DNA from: Miscanthus floridulus
Taxonomy: Eukaryota; Streptophyta; Magnoliopsida; Poales; Poaceae
Length of the DNA stretch: 64,000 nucleotides
Assembly (NCBI RefSeq): GCF_019320115.1
Contig: NC_089583.1
Location: 76,401,368 to 76,465,367 of the forward strand
Direction of reading: 5' to 3'
Shown here: positions 1 to 11,599 of the stretch, in pieces
How positions within the stretch are numbered: the first letter of the stretch is position 1
Layout: every line of letters starts with the position of its first letter
The notes under the pieces: generated by a model
Database searches by the model: none
What the model was told of the DNA's origin: nothing
Seen by the model: only the letters and a program-made list of their open reading frames with translations
Made by a program: the position numbers and the translations under genes

Positions 1-195
1 GATTTCGGCTTCACGGGGCTAATTCGGCCCATTTTGAGTGTGAGCCCAGTTTCCCTTTATGGAATATTTTTTTATTTTTATTTTTTGTTTTTCAAAAATA
101 TACTCATGCCGTCATTTTAAGCGGTGAAGTAAAACTTTAATAAAACCATAACATTTACGTATGTGTTCGTGTGACAATTATTATTGCAAAATACT
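1..195. other. AT-rich intergenic, nothing recognised
   Basis: AT-rich DNA with no open reading frame or repeat that I can identify. It precedes the first MITE. Confidence 0.5.
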
Positions 196-326
196 GGCTC
201 CGTTTGCTTCGCTGAAAAAACAAGCCGAAACACCGTTTCAGCTGATTTGTTGTGAGAAAGAAAACATTGTTCTAAATGAAAAAACAAGCTGAAAAGTATA
301 GATTATAAGACAAGCGAACAAGCTGA
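196..326. mobile_element. MITE, CCGTTCGCT-type family (copy 1)
   Basis: The left end reads GGCTCCGTTTGCTTCGCTG and the right end is the approximate inverted complement (AGCGAACAAGC). The body carries the shared core of this family, a 'TTTGTTGTGAGA' segment and CTGAAAAAACAAGC arms that fold back. Related copies in the window lie at 11369-11511 and 12264-12391. No transposase is encoded. The boundary on the right is approximate. Confidence 0.6.
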
Positions 327-483
327 CTATTTTTTTTAGATGCCTTTTGTTGATGCTCATGCCCCGGCTGCAGCCACCATTCGCCCTCATCATACGAGGG
401 TGGTAGGAAATCGCTTTTGCTAGGATATGTGGCATATGCGACTAACAACAACCACGTCATAAGAGAGAAGAAGAATATACCTA

Positions 484-694
484 GCGTGTTTGGATCACAT
501 TATAAAAAATAGTCCGAAGTTCTGGGTGTCAAATAGGAGAGCTAAACATGTACTTCTAAGAGCTAATTGGTGGCTTGTCCAAAAAAAAGTGCTAATTGGT
601 GGTTAGAGTTTATTAGAAAAAAAATCATGATTAGTCCATGTTTAACCTACTATCACACAATGGACTAATTTTTAGTCAAGCATCCAAACATGCC
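484..694. mobile_element. MITE with TGTTTGGAT ends
   Basis: Terminal inverted repeats GCGTGTTTGGAT and ATCCAAACATGC bound about 210 bp of AT-rich DNA. The trinucleotide CTA occurs immediately outside both ends (481-483 and 695-697), consistent with the 3-bp target duplication of PIF/Harbinger-type MITEs. The interior repeats GCTAATTGGTGG twice. Confidence 0.6.
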
Positions 695-884
695 CTATAT
701 CTTGTATAAGGCATTGTCTTTGTTAGCCTTTATCTCCAATGCTACTAGCCTACAGCTTCGAGACTTGTGGGCAATCTTCATATTCATGTAACCTTCCGTG
801 TCTTCCGGCATGAACATGTATAAGGGAAAATCTTGCATTTGTGGATGTGTTCTTGCTTCATGTCACAACATTGAACTTCCCTAG

Positions 885-3800
885 TGTAACACCCTTGGTG
901 TTACACTATAAATCATTTACTAAAACATGTCATGAGCATTATATTTATGTGTTAATGCATGTAATAAAGAGTGTATATCAATTTTCATAACTCAAAACAA
1001 TCAACAAAAATGCGAAATAAAAGTTAATTCCATAGTCATGTTATATTAGTTAGGGTTTAAAACCAATTTTTATTAAGCAAAAATGCTATAGAACATGTAC
1101 GTGTCACTTGAATAAAGTTTGAAGTACAAACTTTGTAGATGACAATGAAATATCTGCGGTCGAAAAATGATATTAATAGCTAAGATTTCCAATAGCTTAG
1201 AAATGCAATTTGAAAGAGAGTTTAACTCAGAACTTAGAAAATTTCTTGAACTTTGGAAATGATAGACATTGCTTTGTTCATCAATTTTTTTTAGAAAAAT
1301 TTAGTTAAGAAGAAGAGTAGTGACATGGTCTGTTTTGGTAGCCTAATGTACCCTCTTAAATATGGTGAAGGTGGTTTTGGTGTTTAATTGTTTTGGACAC
1401 TTTTAAAAAGCGTGCATGGCACGTCCTCGGTCGGTTTCCTCGTGTAGGCGCGGTCATCGCGCCCCTGAGCCACGACGTCAGCGCGCCGACCGCCCACGCG
1501 CGCGCCTGGCCGCGCTCTGCTGGCCGCTGTGGCCGACAGCCCTAGCGCGTGGCTGCCCCACCTCACTGCCATGCTACTACCCCGTCGCTAGCTTCCAGCC
1601 ATGTGCCATTACGTCATCGTTGTCCTTCCCCGTCCCGCGCTGCGCTGCCGTCATGTCCGCCTCTGCTGCCTTGCGTCGCGACGCTGCTGATGTCGTCGTG
1701 TCGCTCATGTACGCGTGTTGCATCGCGTTGCCCCTCCCTGGCCCGGTTGGGTGCCGTCCGCACGTGGCCGTGCGCGCCGCCGTCACTTTGCCATTTTTGG
1801 CACTGTAGCCGCGCGGGCCACGTTGGTCGGGCGCATGGGCCTTCCGGTCCCGCCACTCGCGTCCCGCCAAGGCATGGATGAGTCGAACCCACTGCCGCGC
1901 CCGTCTCTCCCTCCCTCTGTTTCCGCCATCGTCATGTCACGTCGCGGCGAAGCCAGAGAGCGAGCACCTCTCATCAATTCCTCGTGCTCGCGTCTCTGCC
2001 TTCACGCCCCCTCTCCATCCGACCCCACTCCGCCTTGACTTGCGCCATGCCAAGCTCCAATTTTGGAATCTCATCACCGCCTAAGTCATGGCCAGTCTCC
2101 ACCACTTTACCCCGCGCCAATTCCTTTGCACCGTTAGCTTGCCTTGGCTTCCTCTTCGTCGTGCGCACGCTAGTCACAACTTTTATGCTGCCTCCTCACC
2201 GCTGACGTGGTCGTGCCTTAGCGGTTCGTCGTTCACCTCACCACGCGCACGTGGCCAGCCTCGCTCGGGTCGTCTTCGGCCGAGCCGGCTTCTTGGTAAG
2301 GTCACCGGTGAGTTGTTGTTGCTCACCCACTGCTCTACTGCCTTGATTGTTGCTACGGCTCACCTGAACGTCATCACCATTGCCGCAGGGTGTCCGCTAT
2401 CGTGGAGAGGTCCTTCTACGGCGTCCTAGCTCGCGTAACCGCCGCTCATTGTCTCATGTCGAACCCTAGGTGAGCATCGGCCTCGTAGCTAGGTCAGCGG
2501 GGGTCCCGTGTGGCCGACGTAGGCGCCTGTGCCACTGCTCGTCACGCCGGAGCGCACGGGGATAGTCGAGGGCCTCACCGTTGTAAAGAGGAGAAAGGTC
2601 CGAGGGTTCTTTTACATAAGTGTTGTCTCTAGGAATAGTAACATGGACTACATGTTGTTTTGCTCATAGTCCAGAGGCGTTTTTGCTTATGTGCCAGCAT
2701 GTGCAGGCCTCCTTGCCGCGGGCCGCTTCCGCACGTGGGCCACGCCTTGCCTGTGGGCCGTCGCGCACGTTGCGGCGCATGGGTCGAAATCGGTTTAGAT
2801 TTTTCGTGAAAAATAGAAATAACTTTTCAATTGTAATTCTGAGCTAAAATTTGGTAAATCATATAAAATCGTGTAGATGTCCAAAAATTATGAAACTAAT
2901 TTTATTAGGTTCCTAAAATTGTGCTCTATCTGTTAGTATATTTAGTTCATATATATATGTGTTGATATCAGTGGCTATTAAATTATTTGTGGGTGTTTAG
3001 TATTATTTAGATTAGTATTTGTAGGAATTTTTGTGGCAAATTGATAATAGCTTTGACCATGAAATTTTTACAGTAGATTCATTGTATTATCGTGTGCTCA
3101 CTATAATTTTTATAGCCTTATAATAGGTTAAGAAATATGGTAGCTAAGTACTCCTTGTTGTAGTATATAAGAAATCGTTAATAAGAGTAAGAATATATTT
3201 TAGTTGCTAAGTAGCACTGAGAGGTGAAACCCTGTGGGTTTGATGGGAATGATGATTAGCTCGGTATCTTAGTCATTAGAGCTAGCTTAGTGGCTTAGTA
3301 GATGTATTCTTATTTTTAGAACTGTTGTTGCTTTAATAGTGAGCGTTGCATCATCATTGCATGCATGTAGAAAACGAGTTAGTGGAATTCGTGATCGAGG
3401 GCGAGCAGGAGTACGAAGAGGTGATTGAAGAGTATGAGAAGGAGGTCCTCATGTAAGAGGTCTTGGAGCCGCCACGGACTAACTGAGCTGACACCCCGTC
3501 TGCCTAAGGCAAGCCCCGGTGCATAACCCTTATTTTGATTAAGCACTAAATATATACATATCTGTGTTGTGCATTTACGTTACAGGCATTCTATGAAAAC
3601 CACCTGTATAAATATATCTGTCCTATGAAGTTCTACTAGCATAGGTCGAGTAGCTGCTATGCTTAGGCTATCGGTAGCGTGAGTAACCTGCCGTTACTCA
3701 CAATAGGTGATTATTATTATTATCACTTATGATAAAATGGTGAAAGGAAATAGAGACTGGGTAAGGATATGGTATGGGTATTGGTGGGTGTAAGAGGTTG

Positions 3801-4848
3801 TGTACCGCGACCAATAAGGCATAGCTTGGTTACACTGTTTTCCCTATCCGTGTCGGTTAAGGACCGACCGTTGTATTGGATTCTAGTCAGTTCACAGACT
3901 TATTATCCTGAGCACACACTTATTTATGGGAGTAGGAAAGGCTCGTTGCTCTCTTGCCATGGGTTCTGGCTCTTTCTGGACCAACTGATTAGAGACGGGG
4001 ATGGTGGAGGTCTAAGCACCACACTGAGTTTGGGACTAGGTGTGGAGGCTTGGAGTCCAAGTTTGGACGGAGACCTAGACCCCTTGATAGGAGAGTGGTG
4101 GGTTGGTCCTGCTTGTGTTTGGTGTACAAGAAGGGCGTGTATTTTGGGGTACCTAGCTGGACACATTGATTCATGAATCGTCGGGCAATCTGATACGACT
4201 TGTCTACAATCTAGCACTGTAATAAGAACTGGAAGATGAAAGATAGTGAAATAGATCTATTTGCTCAACTCTTGCTTAAAAGTAGAATAGCTGCTTACTT
4301 AGAATGGTTAGATAATGAACTAATCATGACTGCTAATAAGAAACATACATAAGGATCCACTACTAGTATTGTTTTCCGCAAAAAGAAAACCCAGCAACAC
4401 ATAAAGCTTATCATATCCTTTGGAGTCAGAAAATTATTTTCACTAGTCGTGTAAGTCTTGCAAGTACATCGTGTACTCAGGGTTTATTTACCCCTATTAC
4501 AGGTGCAGCTTGAAGAGTAGCTATTGTGTGGAGGATTCTTCTAGTGGGCATAGACGAATCCTTGTATTCTACCGTTAGATGTTTTTTGTAATTCCGTTGT
4601 TTAAATTTCGCACCCTGAACTTGGTATTGTAATAGTGTATTTCTAAGAACTCTAGTTGTATGAAATGGACTAAGTATTGTAAACTCGTTCTCATTATTGG
4701 ATCCTAGAGAAAAAACGTGGATTATTCGAGCTCTCCCTTGGGATGTGCTCGACAGAATCCATCCGATGTAGCTTGCTTTCGGGGTGCTTAGTGTCTGGTG
4801 GAAGACGAGCGCCTCCAAAGGTGTGCTATTTTGGGTGGTTCTGCCACA
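885..4848 (+). mobile_element. Solo LTR, ~4 kb, Ty3/Gypsy (Tekay/Del-like)
   Basis: The repeat starts TGTAACACCC and ends TGCCACA, and is flanked by a perfect 5-bp duplication CCTAG (880-884 and 4849-4853). It is homologous over its whole length to 37844-41790 in the same orientation, and to the inverted LTRs at 31093-35521 and 43799-47517. The latter pair has a primer-binding site and a polypurine tract beside it, which identifies this family as an LTR. No internal region is attached, so this is a solo LTR left by LTR-LTR recombination. A GC-rich block at about 1430-2600 contains overlapping open frames rich in Arg, Ala and Pro. I read these as non-coding LTR sequence because the frames are not conserved in the other copies. 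The very long LTR points to the Tekay/Del lineage, by inference. Confidence 0.85.
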
Positions 4849-4934
4849 CCTAGTTGTTATGCATTGACATTGGCCAAGGGGCAACTCCAATGTGTGCATG
4901 CTAAGGAGGTGTAAAGATGACAGAAAAATAAGTG

Positions 4935-5264
4935 GGTGTTTGGATACAGGTGACTAAACTTTAGTCCATATCACATCGGATGTTTGAACGCTAATTAGAA
5001 GTATTAAACATAGACTAGTTATAAAATTAATTGCATAAGCCATGACTAATTCACGAGACAAATCTATGAAACCCAACTAGTTCATGATTAGCGAATGTGA
5101 TGCTATTCGCTAATCATAGAATAATTAGGCTTAATAAAATCATCTCATGAATTAGTCATGACTTATGCAATTTGTTTTATAATTATTCATGTTTAGTCCT
5201 CCTAATTGATATCCAAACATTCGATGTGACAGAGACTAAACTTTAGTCCGTGGATCCAAACACC
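4935..5264. mobile_element. MITE with TGTTTGGAT / ACTAAA(C)TTTAGTCC arms
   Basis: The ends GGTGTTTGGAT and ATCCAAACACC are inverted, followed inwards by ACTAAACTTTAGTCC on both sides. The two halves are largely reverse complements (for example TGACTAATTCACGAG against CTCATGAATTAGTCATG), so the unit folds into one long hairpin. A related copy is at 15371-15704. Confidence 0.7.
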
Positions 5265-5972
5265 TCTACCATTGCTAGGAACCAATTGTTTGTTTGAGTA
5301 CCAGGTGTAAAGACATGTGCTGTCAAAATTATACATTGGAGCTTTCTTTAATAGTAGAGCACCTTGTCATGTGTTAAACCTCGCCCCTTATACTAAGAAA
5401 ATACTCCTATACATTAGAGCCGCCTTAGAATATACGGAGTACCAACATAAATGACCAATGGGCTATGGCAACCTGTTTGAGGTGGATGTGAAACCTATTG
5501 AGTTGTCTTTTTTCTCTCGAAAGAACTAGGTTTTCCAGCTTGTATATTAATAAGAAGGAGATGGTGTATCTATATGAATGGTTGAAATTCATTAGTCCAT
5601 AGATGAAAACTTTTGCTAATTTATGTGGAATTCTCAGAATCAAAAATTGAATAATTTGAAAGTTTTGAATAACAAATCTTTTTCAAAAGCAGTTTAGACT
5701 TTTGAAGTTGAATTCTTAACCAAATCGGTGGAAAGTTTTCCAAAGAAACTTGGCGTACGGAATTTCCCATTGCAATTTAATGACTTTCTGAATTCCGCAG
5801 TTCACCAGAAGTACTTCGATCGTGTTGTTTTGTTCCAAATTGAAAGGGGCATATATCTGTTTAGGATGTTTTCAAACGAGTTAGTTTTTGTTTCCAAGTT
5901 TTCTCCATGTGAAATTCATATTGAAATTCTTGTGTGGATGACTGGATCATTTGTTTGAAACAGGTAACAACA
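5265..5972. other. Intergenic, no gene recognised
   Basis: AT-rich sequence with short chance frames only. No splice-supported exon, repeat or RNA gene can be identified here. Confidence 0.5.
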
Positions 5973-6650
5973 ATTAAATTAATAGGAATGCACCGGTGAG
6001 GGTGTCCGAACGAACGGATGCGCCTTCCTGGGCCTGCGGATGAACCTAGCCTGCTCCCTCACGATCAATCTAAAAAATAAAAAATGGGTGCATTTCTCTT
6101 TCTTCTTGCCCAGTTGCCCGTGGAATTCACCACGCCATTCCAACCGCCGCGAGTGCCTCCACTGTGCCATCCGACTGTCGTGGGCACCTCCACCGCGCCG
6201 CTCACCTTCTGCACCGCGAGGGCCGCTCACCACAGTTCCAGCGTGGGGGTGCCTCACGCATGGGAGGCCACACCCGCTCGACCGCTGCTGCCGTTGCCGC
6301 CTCCACCACGGGTGCTGCTCATCGGGGGTATCATAGCCGCCCTATCACCGGGGGCGACCGCCGCTGCCGCTGCTGCCTCCACCATGGGTGTCGCTCGTCG
6401 GGGGCATCATAGCGCTGCCCTATCGCCGGGGGCAGCACAGTCGCTCACCGAGGGCCACGTAGGCAGCCGCCCGCTGCCATCCTCCTTCTCCATCGTGAGC
6501 TAACGTCGGATCTTGTCCCGTGCTCCGCCTGCCCGTGCCAGGTTTTTGTTGAAAGCACATATTGCAAGCATATGTTTTAAGTATTTCGGATGTTTAAGAG
6601 GTATGTTGTAAGTGTATCACATTTATGTTGCAAAAGTATATCGGGATGTT

Positions 6651-8511
6651 TGAAAGGTCCTAATGGCTAGAGGGGGTGAATAGCCTAATAAAAATTTCTA
6701 CAACAACACTTAACCAAATGGTTAGATAATTATGAGGCGAAGCAAGTGTTGCGCTAGCCTACTCAAAATGCAAGCCACCTACCACAATTCTAGTTTAGAT
6801 AGTATCTATTCACACAATAGCTATGACACTACCCTATGTTAGTGTGCTCTCAAAGGCTAACTAAAGAGCCACACCAACCAAGCAAGCAAGCTCTCACAAC
6901 TAGCTACACTAAAGAGCTTGACAACTAGTTTACGGTAATATAAAGAGAGTGATCAAGAAGGTTATACCGCCATGTAGATGAATGAACTAATCAATCACAA
7001 GGATAAATAACAATGAAGACCAATCACCTCGGAATCAAATGATGAACACAATAATTTTTACCGAGGTTCACTTGCTTGCCGGCAAGCTACTCCTCGTTGT
7101 GGCGATTCACTCACTTGGAGGTTCATGAGCTAATTGGCATCACACGCCAAACCCTCAATAGGGTGCCACACAACCACCACAAGATGAGAGTCATACAAGC
7201 CATAAGCAATCCACTAGAGTACCTTTTGGCTCTCTGCCAGGGAAAGGTCAAGAACCCCTCACAATCACCACAATCGGAGCCGGAGACAATCACCACTCTC
7301 CGCTCAACGATCCTCGCTGCTCCAAGCCGTCTAGGTGGTGGCAACCACCAAGAGTAACAAGCGAAATCCATAGCGAAACACGAACACCAAGTGCCTCTAG
7401 ATGCAATTACTCAAGCAATGCACTTGGATTCTCTCCTAATCTCACAAAGATGATGAATCAATGATAGAGATGAGTGGGAGGGCTTTGGCTAAGCTCACAA
7501 GGTTGCTATGTTAATGTCAATGGTCAAAGATGTGAGCTTCAACCGGCCATAGGGCTTAAATAGAAGCTCCCATGAAATAGAGTCGTTGTACTCCTTCACT
7601 GGACACAACGCGGGTTGACCGGATGCTTCGGTCATGTTGACCGGACGCTGGACCTCAGCGTCCGGTCGCCCGACGATAGCCATGTGTCCCGATCACAATG
7701 GTCACTTGAGTTGACCGGACGCTGCGCTATAACTGACCGAACGCTGAGCCACCAGCGTCCGGTCATTTCTAGTAAGGTTCCAGAAACACCTTTTGCCCAC
7801 CGGACGCGTCCCATCAAGCACGACCGGACCCTGCCATCGTTCGGTCAGAGACCCTAGCCTCTGTGCGCTGCCCGACAATAGGACCGGACACACCTCGCCA
7901 ACGTCCGGTCGTTCAAGACCCAGCGTCCGATCGTTTGACCGACGCCAGCATCTCTACTGGTACAACTGACCGGACGCACCGGTTCCACTGGAACCAGTGG
8001 TCGGTCACCTTGTGACCGGCGAGACTAACTCCTCTTCACCTCTAACTTCTTCACCCTTGCTCAAATATGCCAACCACCAAGTGTATCACCTTGTGCACAT
8101 GTGTTAGTGTATTTTCACAAATATTTTCAAAGGTGTTAGCATTTCACTAGATCCTAAATGCATATGCAATGAGTTAGAGCATCTAGTGGCACTTTGATAA
8201 CCGCATTTCGATACGAGTTTCACCCCTCTTAATAGTACGACTATGAAACCTAAATGTGATCACTCTCTAAGTGTCTTGATCACCAGAACAAAATAGCTCC
8301 TATGATTTATACCTTTGCCTTGAGCTTTTTGTTTTCCTCTTTCTTCTTTCCAAGTCCAAGCACTTGATCATCATCATGGTATCATCATTGTCATGCTATG
8401 ATCTTCATTTGCTTCACCACTTGGTGTGTGCTACCTATCTCATGATCACTTGATAAACTAGATTAGCACTTAGGGTTTCATCAATTCACCAAAACCAAAC
8501 TAGAGCTTTCA
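6651..8511 (-). mobile_element. Solo LTR of SIRE-type Copia family
   Basis: The 1861-bp repeat begins TGAAAGG and ends CTTTCA, with the 5-bp duplication ATGTT on both sides (6646-6650 and 8512-8516). It is homologous at both ends to the left LTR of the Copia element at 23763-50037, whose polypurine tract shows the coding direction to be minus. The centre (about 7608-8010) is filled with the motif ACCGGACGCTG and its reverse complement CAGCGTCCGGT, giving many potential hairpins. It sits inside the MULE-like element, so it is the younger insertion. Confidence 0.88.
7608..8020. repeat. Palindromic repeat cassette inside the LTR
   Basis: Multiple direct and inverted copies of a GACCGGACGCTG / CAGCGTCCGGTC motif, separated by 15-40 bp. 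Other LTRs of related families in this window carry unrelated hairpin motifs at the corresponding place. Confidence 0.7.
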
Positions 8512-9128
8512 ATGTTGCATATGTTGCAATGGATATACACGCATGTTGCAAGCGTCTGTTCCAAATATTTCATCTATTTTCTCAGACGTGTGTTGCGAGT
8601 GTTTTATTTGGATGTTGTATATGTTTCACGCATATGTTGCAAGTATTTTTATCTGCATGTTGCATATGTTTGCAATAGCTTTCAAGTGCAGACATTTTGC
8701 AAGTCTTTTATACGTATGTTGTAAGTGTTTCAGATGTTTTCAGACGTATGGTGCAAATGTTATATTTGGATGTTGCAAAAGTAGATCTAAATATTACATA
8801 TGTTGCAATGACAAGACGGGAGCGGAGCGCAGCAGACGGCGGAGACCAAGCGCAATAGAGGACCGGGCGCGGTGGGGGGATGGCGGTGTGGCGGAAAAAG
8901 GGCACAGCTAGGATGAGGATGTCGCAGGTGATGCGGGCGTGGCAGGCGCTCTCCTGTTTCTGTTACGGCGTGGCGGGGGTAAGGGCGCTCCTATTATGCG
9001 GGTGCGTCCTGTTACGCGAGCGAGCTTCTCTTGTGCAGGCACGGGACGGGCGCGTGGTGGTGCGCTTCAACGGGAGCAGCGTCAGGACGCGTCCTGCGGC
9101 AGGGCGCTAGCTGCCCCCATTAAATTAA

Positions 9129-9518
9129 GGTTCCTTTGAGCACCCTGTGTGCTCCGCTGTCGCAAATGGCTGCTGTAATATGGTGCTTCTCCGTGTGTTG
9201 GATATGGTGATATTCCCATCTCAATTTGAAATAGTTGATGTCTTGATGAGCTAGTTTAGTTTTGGACTTTGCATAAGCAAACAAAGACATATGGGCCCGT
9301 TTGGTGATATATATGGCGCTGATCCATGTGTCAATAACTATATGTATCCATATATAGCTAGTTTTTTAGTTTGTACACGTTTGTATGCATCATCCGGCTT
9401 CATTAATTCCGGCCAAGAAAAAACATAACAGAGAAAGAAGGAACGAACAAAGAATTTCTGAACACATCCGACGGAATCATCTGATCCGGCGGTCGGCGGT
9501 CCTACGATCGTATCCATC
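9129..9518. other. 3' flank of the EF-hand gene
   Basis: Non-coding sequence between the MULE-like element and the stop codon of the minus-strand EF-hand gene. It should hold that gene's 3' untranslated region. No distinct signal was assigned. Confidence 0.4.
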
Positions 9519-10043
9519 TCAGTGGCTCGTCTCCATGAGCTTGACGAACTCGAGGAAGTCGATCCTGCCATCCCTGTCCCCGTCATACGCATCGATCATG
9601 CGCTGGCACTCCGCTTCGGCGACGCCGGACTGGAGCCCGAGCGACGTGAGCACGCTCCGGAGCTCCGCGGCGTCGATGAAGCCGTCGCCGTTGCGGTCGA
9701 AGACCGCGAACGCCTCCCGGGCCTCCTCCACGGTCGCCTCTTCCTCCTCGAACAGCGCCGCCGCCTCCTCGAACCCGACGGACACCGCGCCCAGCAGCCC
9801 GAGCACCACGTCCATGTCCACGGCGGCGGCAGCGGGCTTAGCCGGGGACGACGGCGATGGTGGTGCGGTGGCGCTAGGGGCCGCAGCGGGGGCGGCCTCG
9901 CGGCGGCGGCCGCCGGAGGAGGAGGACTTGATGACGGTGGTGAGCCAGAGGAGGATGGCGTTGATGGAGAGCGTCAGCACCGCCTGCGCCACGGACACGT
10001 TGTAGTAGGACGTGGTCGGCGCGGAGGAAGAGGCCATCTCCAT
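9519..10043 (-). CDS. Calmodulin-like protein with N-terminal membrane segment (two EF-hands)
   Basis: The intronless frame encodes 174 residues. Residues 17-38 form a hydrophobic stretch (VSVAQAVLTLSINAILLWLT) that probably anchors the protein in a membrane. Residues 48-75 are an Ala/Pro/Ser linker. Two canonical EF-hand loops follow. Loop 1 is at 116-127, with D116, N118, D120, D124 and E127 in the coordinating positions. Loop 2 is at 154-165, with D154, D156, D158, D162 and E165. The protein is expected to bind Ca2+ and relay calcium signals to partner proteins. Two C-terminal EF-hands behind an N-terminal hydrophobic segment resemble the plant CML45/46-type calmodulin-like proteins; that assignment is from remembered architecture. 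The first ATG is used; a second Met follows at residue 3. The gene is GC-rich, as is usual for monocot single-exon genes, and no break is seen. It stands alone between transposons. Confidence 0.88.
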   Translation of the reverse strand: MEMASSSAPTTSYYNVSVAQAVLTLSINAILLWLTTVIKSSSSGGRRREAAPAAAPSATAPPSPSSPAKPAAAAVDMDVVLGLLGAVSVGFEEAAALFEEEEATVEEAREAFAVFDRNGDGFIDAAELRSVLTSLGLQSGVAEAECQRMIDAYDGDRDGRIDFLEFVKLMETSH

Positions 10044-10163
10044 TGCAGCTGCAGCGGTGTCTTTGAGAATGTTTTGTAGTCGAGTCGTGCAGCACGGTGC
10101 CTTTCCTTTGCTTTGCCTCTGCTGGGTTTGGCGTTCGATGGTTTAGTGATCCGTGGGCGCGGC

Positions 10164-10173
10164 GGATATATAG
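10164..10173 (-). promoter_or_regulatory. TATA box of the EF-hand gene
   Basis: On the minus strand the sequence reads CTATATATC, about 120 bp upstream of the ATG at 10043. It is the only good TATA match in the GC-rich upstream region. Its spacing leaves a leader of roughly 90 nt. Confidence 0.55.
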
Positions 10174-11368
10174 CGCTGCAGGAGTACTTGGAGGAGGCGA
10201 GGGGCGCGACCGCGCGGAAGGCGAGAGGAACCGAGACAGGCGGCCTTGTGGTGCGCGGACGGACGGAGGAGCCGGCACGAAAACGCGAAAGCGGCCGGGA
10301 GAGAGCGAGACGGTTCGCGATCGCGACGCGCGGGCAGCTTCGCGGAGTGGTGGAGTAGAAGTGCGCGGGGCCGGAGCGTCGGTCGTGGCAGACACCCCCA
10401 GCCGGCGTCTTCCGCGCGGGTTCGCGGCGTGGAAAATGGGATGGGACGTCGACGTCGCGGGCGGCGACTTGACCCAGGCGCGTCCGTCTCCACTACTCTC
10501 TTCCACCAGTCTTGGAGTTGGAACGGAACGGAGAAATTCCACGCAGATGTGCAGCGATTCTCCGCCCCTTCGCTTTCGACTTTTCTTCTGGTGCTCCCCC
10601 GCTCGTTTTCCCGTGGTTTCGCCGTCCCTCTGCATTGCGTTTTGGCACTTCGTTGTAGTTTATTGGATTTGGACATTTGGTACGGCGGCTGGACGGACGT
10701 GGTGGAGTGAAGGACGGTTGATGGTCGAATGGATTGACCGTCCTTTTGCCGTTTTGCGGTCGGGTACACGGAATGGACAGGTAAATTACGTGGCAAAATC
10801 TTGTCACTAAAACGCCCAAACCTCTCCTGGAGGCCCAGTAGCGGTGGAACAAAGGACTTTGCAACTTGTGTATATCCACAGAGAACATAGGGTACTGAAC
10901 TATGTTTGCGTCAGAGATAACAAAACTTTTTTTAAAAGAAAAAATAGTGCATATCCATATATATCTTGTATATATTTTTATAAATTGTATTAGATCTTAG
11001 TTTTTAAGTGACCTAATTCATTCCTCCTTAAACGTTATGGTCCCTCACACTCTCCACACTCGATCATAAAAGGTTTGTACTCTGTAACTAGACCTAGACC
11101 CGAACAAAAGAAAATAATCAAAATAATTTTCTTGTCCTGTACTTCAAACGAAGATGAGGTATTTTTCATAGTTTGCAACTGCTTCCTCCGATCCGAGATG
11201 TAAGTCCATTTAAATTTGTTCTAAGTTAAAGCTTTTTACAAATTTTATATGAATATTTAAAGTCTTTATATGGATTAACAATATGCAATTGGTATTACTA
11301 GATCATTGTGAAAAATACTTTCATAATCAATAATATGCAATTCTTTCTATATAAGGTAATAATATGCA
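10174..11368. other. Upstream region of the EF-hand gene and intergenic DNA
   Basis: GC-rich to about 10800, then AT-rich. Long overlapping frames in the GC-rich part arise from base composition and show no recognisable domain. I see no second gene. Confidence 0.5.
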
Positions 11369-11511
11369 ATTGGCCCCGTTCGCTGGTCTGAAACTTGGTT
11401 GAAACTGGCTGAAAACATTATTCCGGCTGAATTGTTGTGAGAGAAAAACACTGTTTCGACTGAAAAAAGAAGACGAACAAGCCATTTTTAAGACAAGCGA
11501 ACGGAGCCAAT
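11369..11511. mobile_element. MITE, CCGTTCGCT-type family (copy 2)
   Basis: The ends ATTGGCCCCGTTCGCT and AGCGAACGGAGCCAAT form a 16-bp inverted repeat with two mismatches, so the ends are clear. The core contains GAATTGTTGTGAGAGAAAAAC, shared with copies at 196 and 12264. Confidence 0.75.
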
Positions 11512-11599
11512 CAAAGTGTTGTACCTTGTATGACTCCGCACATTCATGTTATCTATAGCTGCATACTTTATCTTTTGCTTGAGGGAAGCATTTATACGA

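Larger units (their letters stand above)
5983..9118. mobile_element. MULE-like non-autonomous element, interrupted by a solo LTR
   Basis: The same 10-bp word ATTAAATTAA lies directly outside both edges (5973-5982 and 9119-9128), as expected for a 9-10-bp Mutator-type target duplication. The edges themselves show only a weak inverted repeat. The interior has a GC-rich Pro/Ala-rich block (about 6110-6540), then a degenerate array based on ATGTTGCAAGTGTTTCA (6545-6650 continuing at 8512-8810), then another GC-rich block (about 8810-9110). A second locus with the same order of parts lies at about 18007-19099, and their right ends align (GCTAG... then CTGACGCTGCTCCC against CTGAACGCAGCTCCC). No transposase is seen. 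AT-richness of the duplicated word is the main caution. Confidence 0.5.

Noticed and set aside
1416..2429. Several overlapping Arg/Ala/Pro-rich open frames of 65-130 codons on both strands
   Set aside because: They lie inside the 4-kb solo LTR, reflect its GC-rich block, and are not preserved in the related LTRs.
10097..10810. Long frames of 130-250 codons upstream of the EF-hand gene
   Set aside because: They overlap the promoter and coding region of the EF-hand gene antisense or out of frame, and have Arg/Pro/Ser-rich composition typical of GC-rich shadows.
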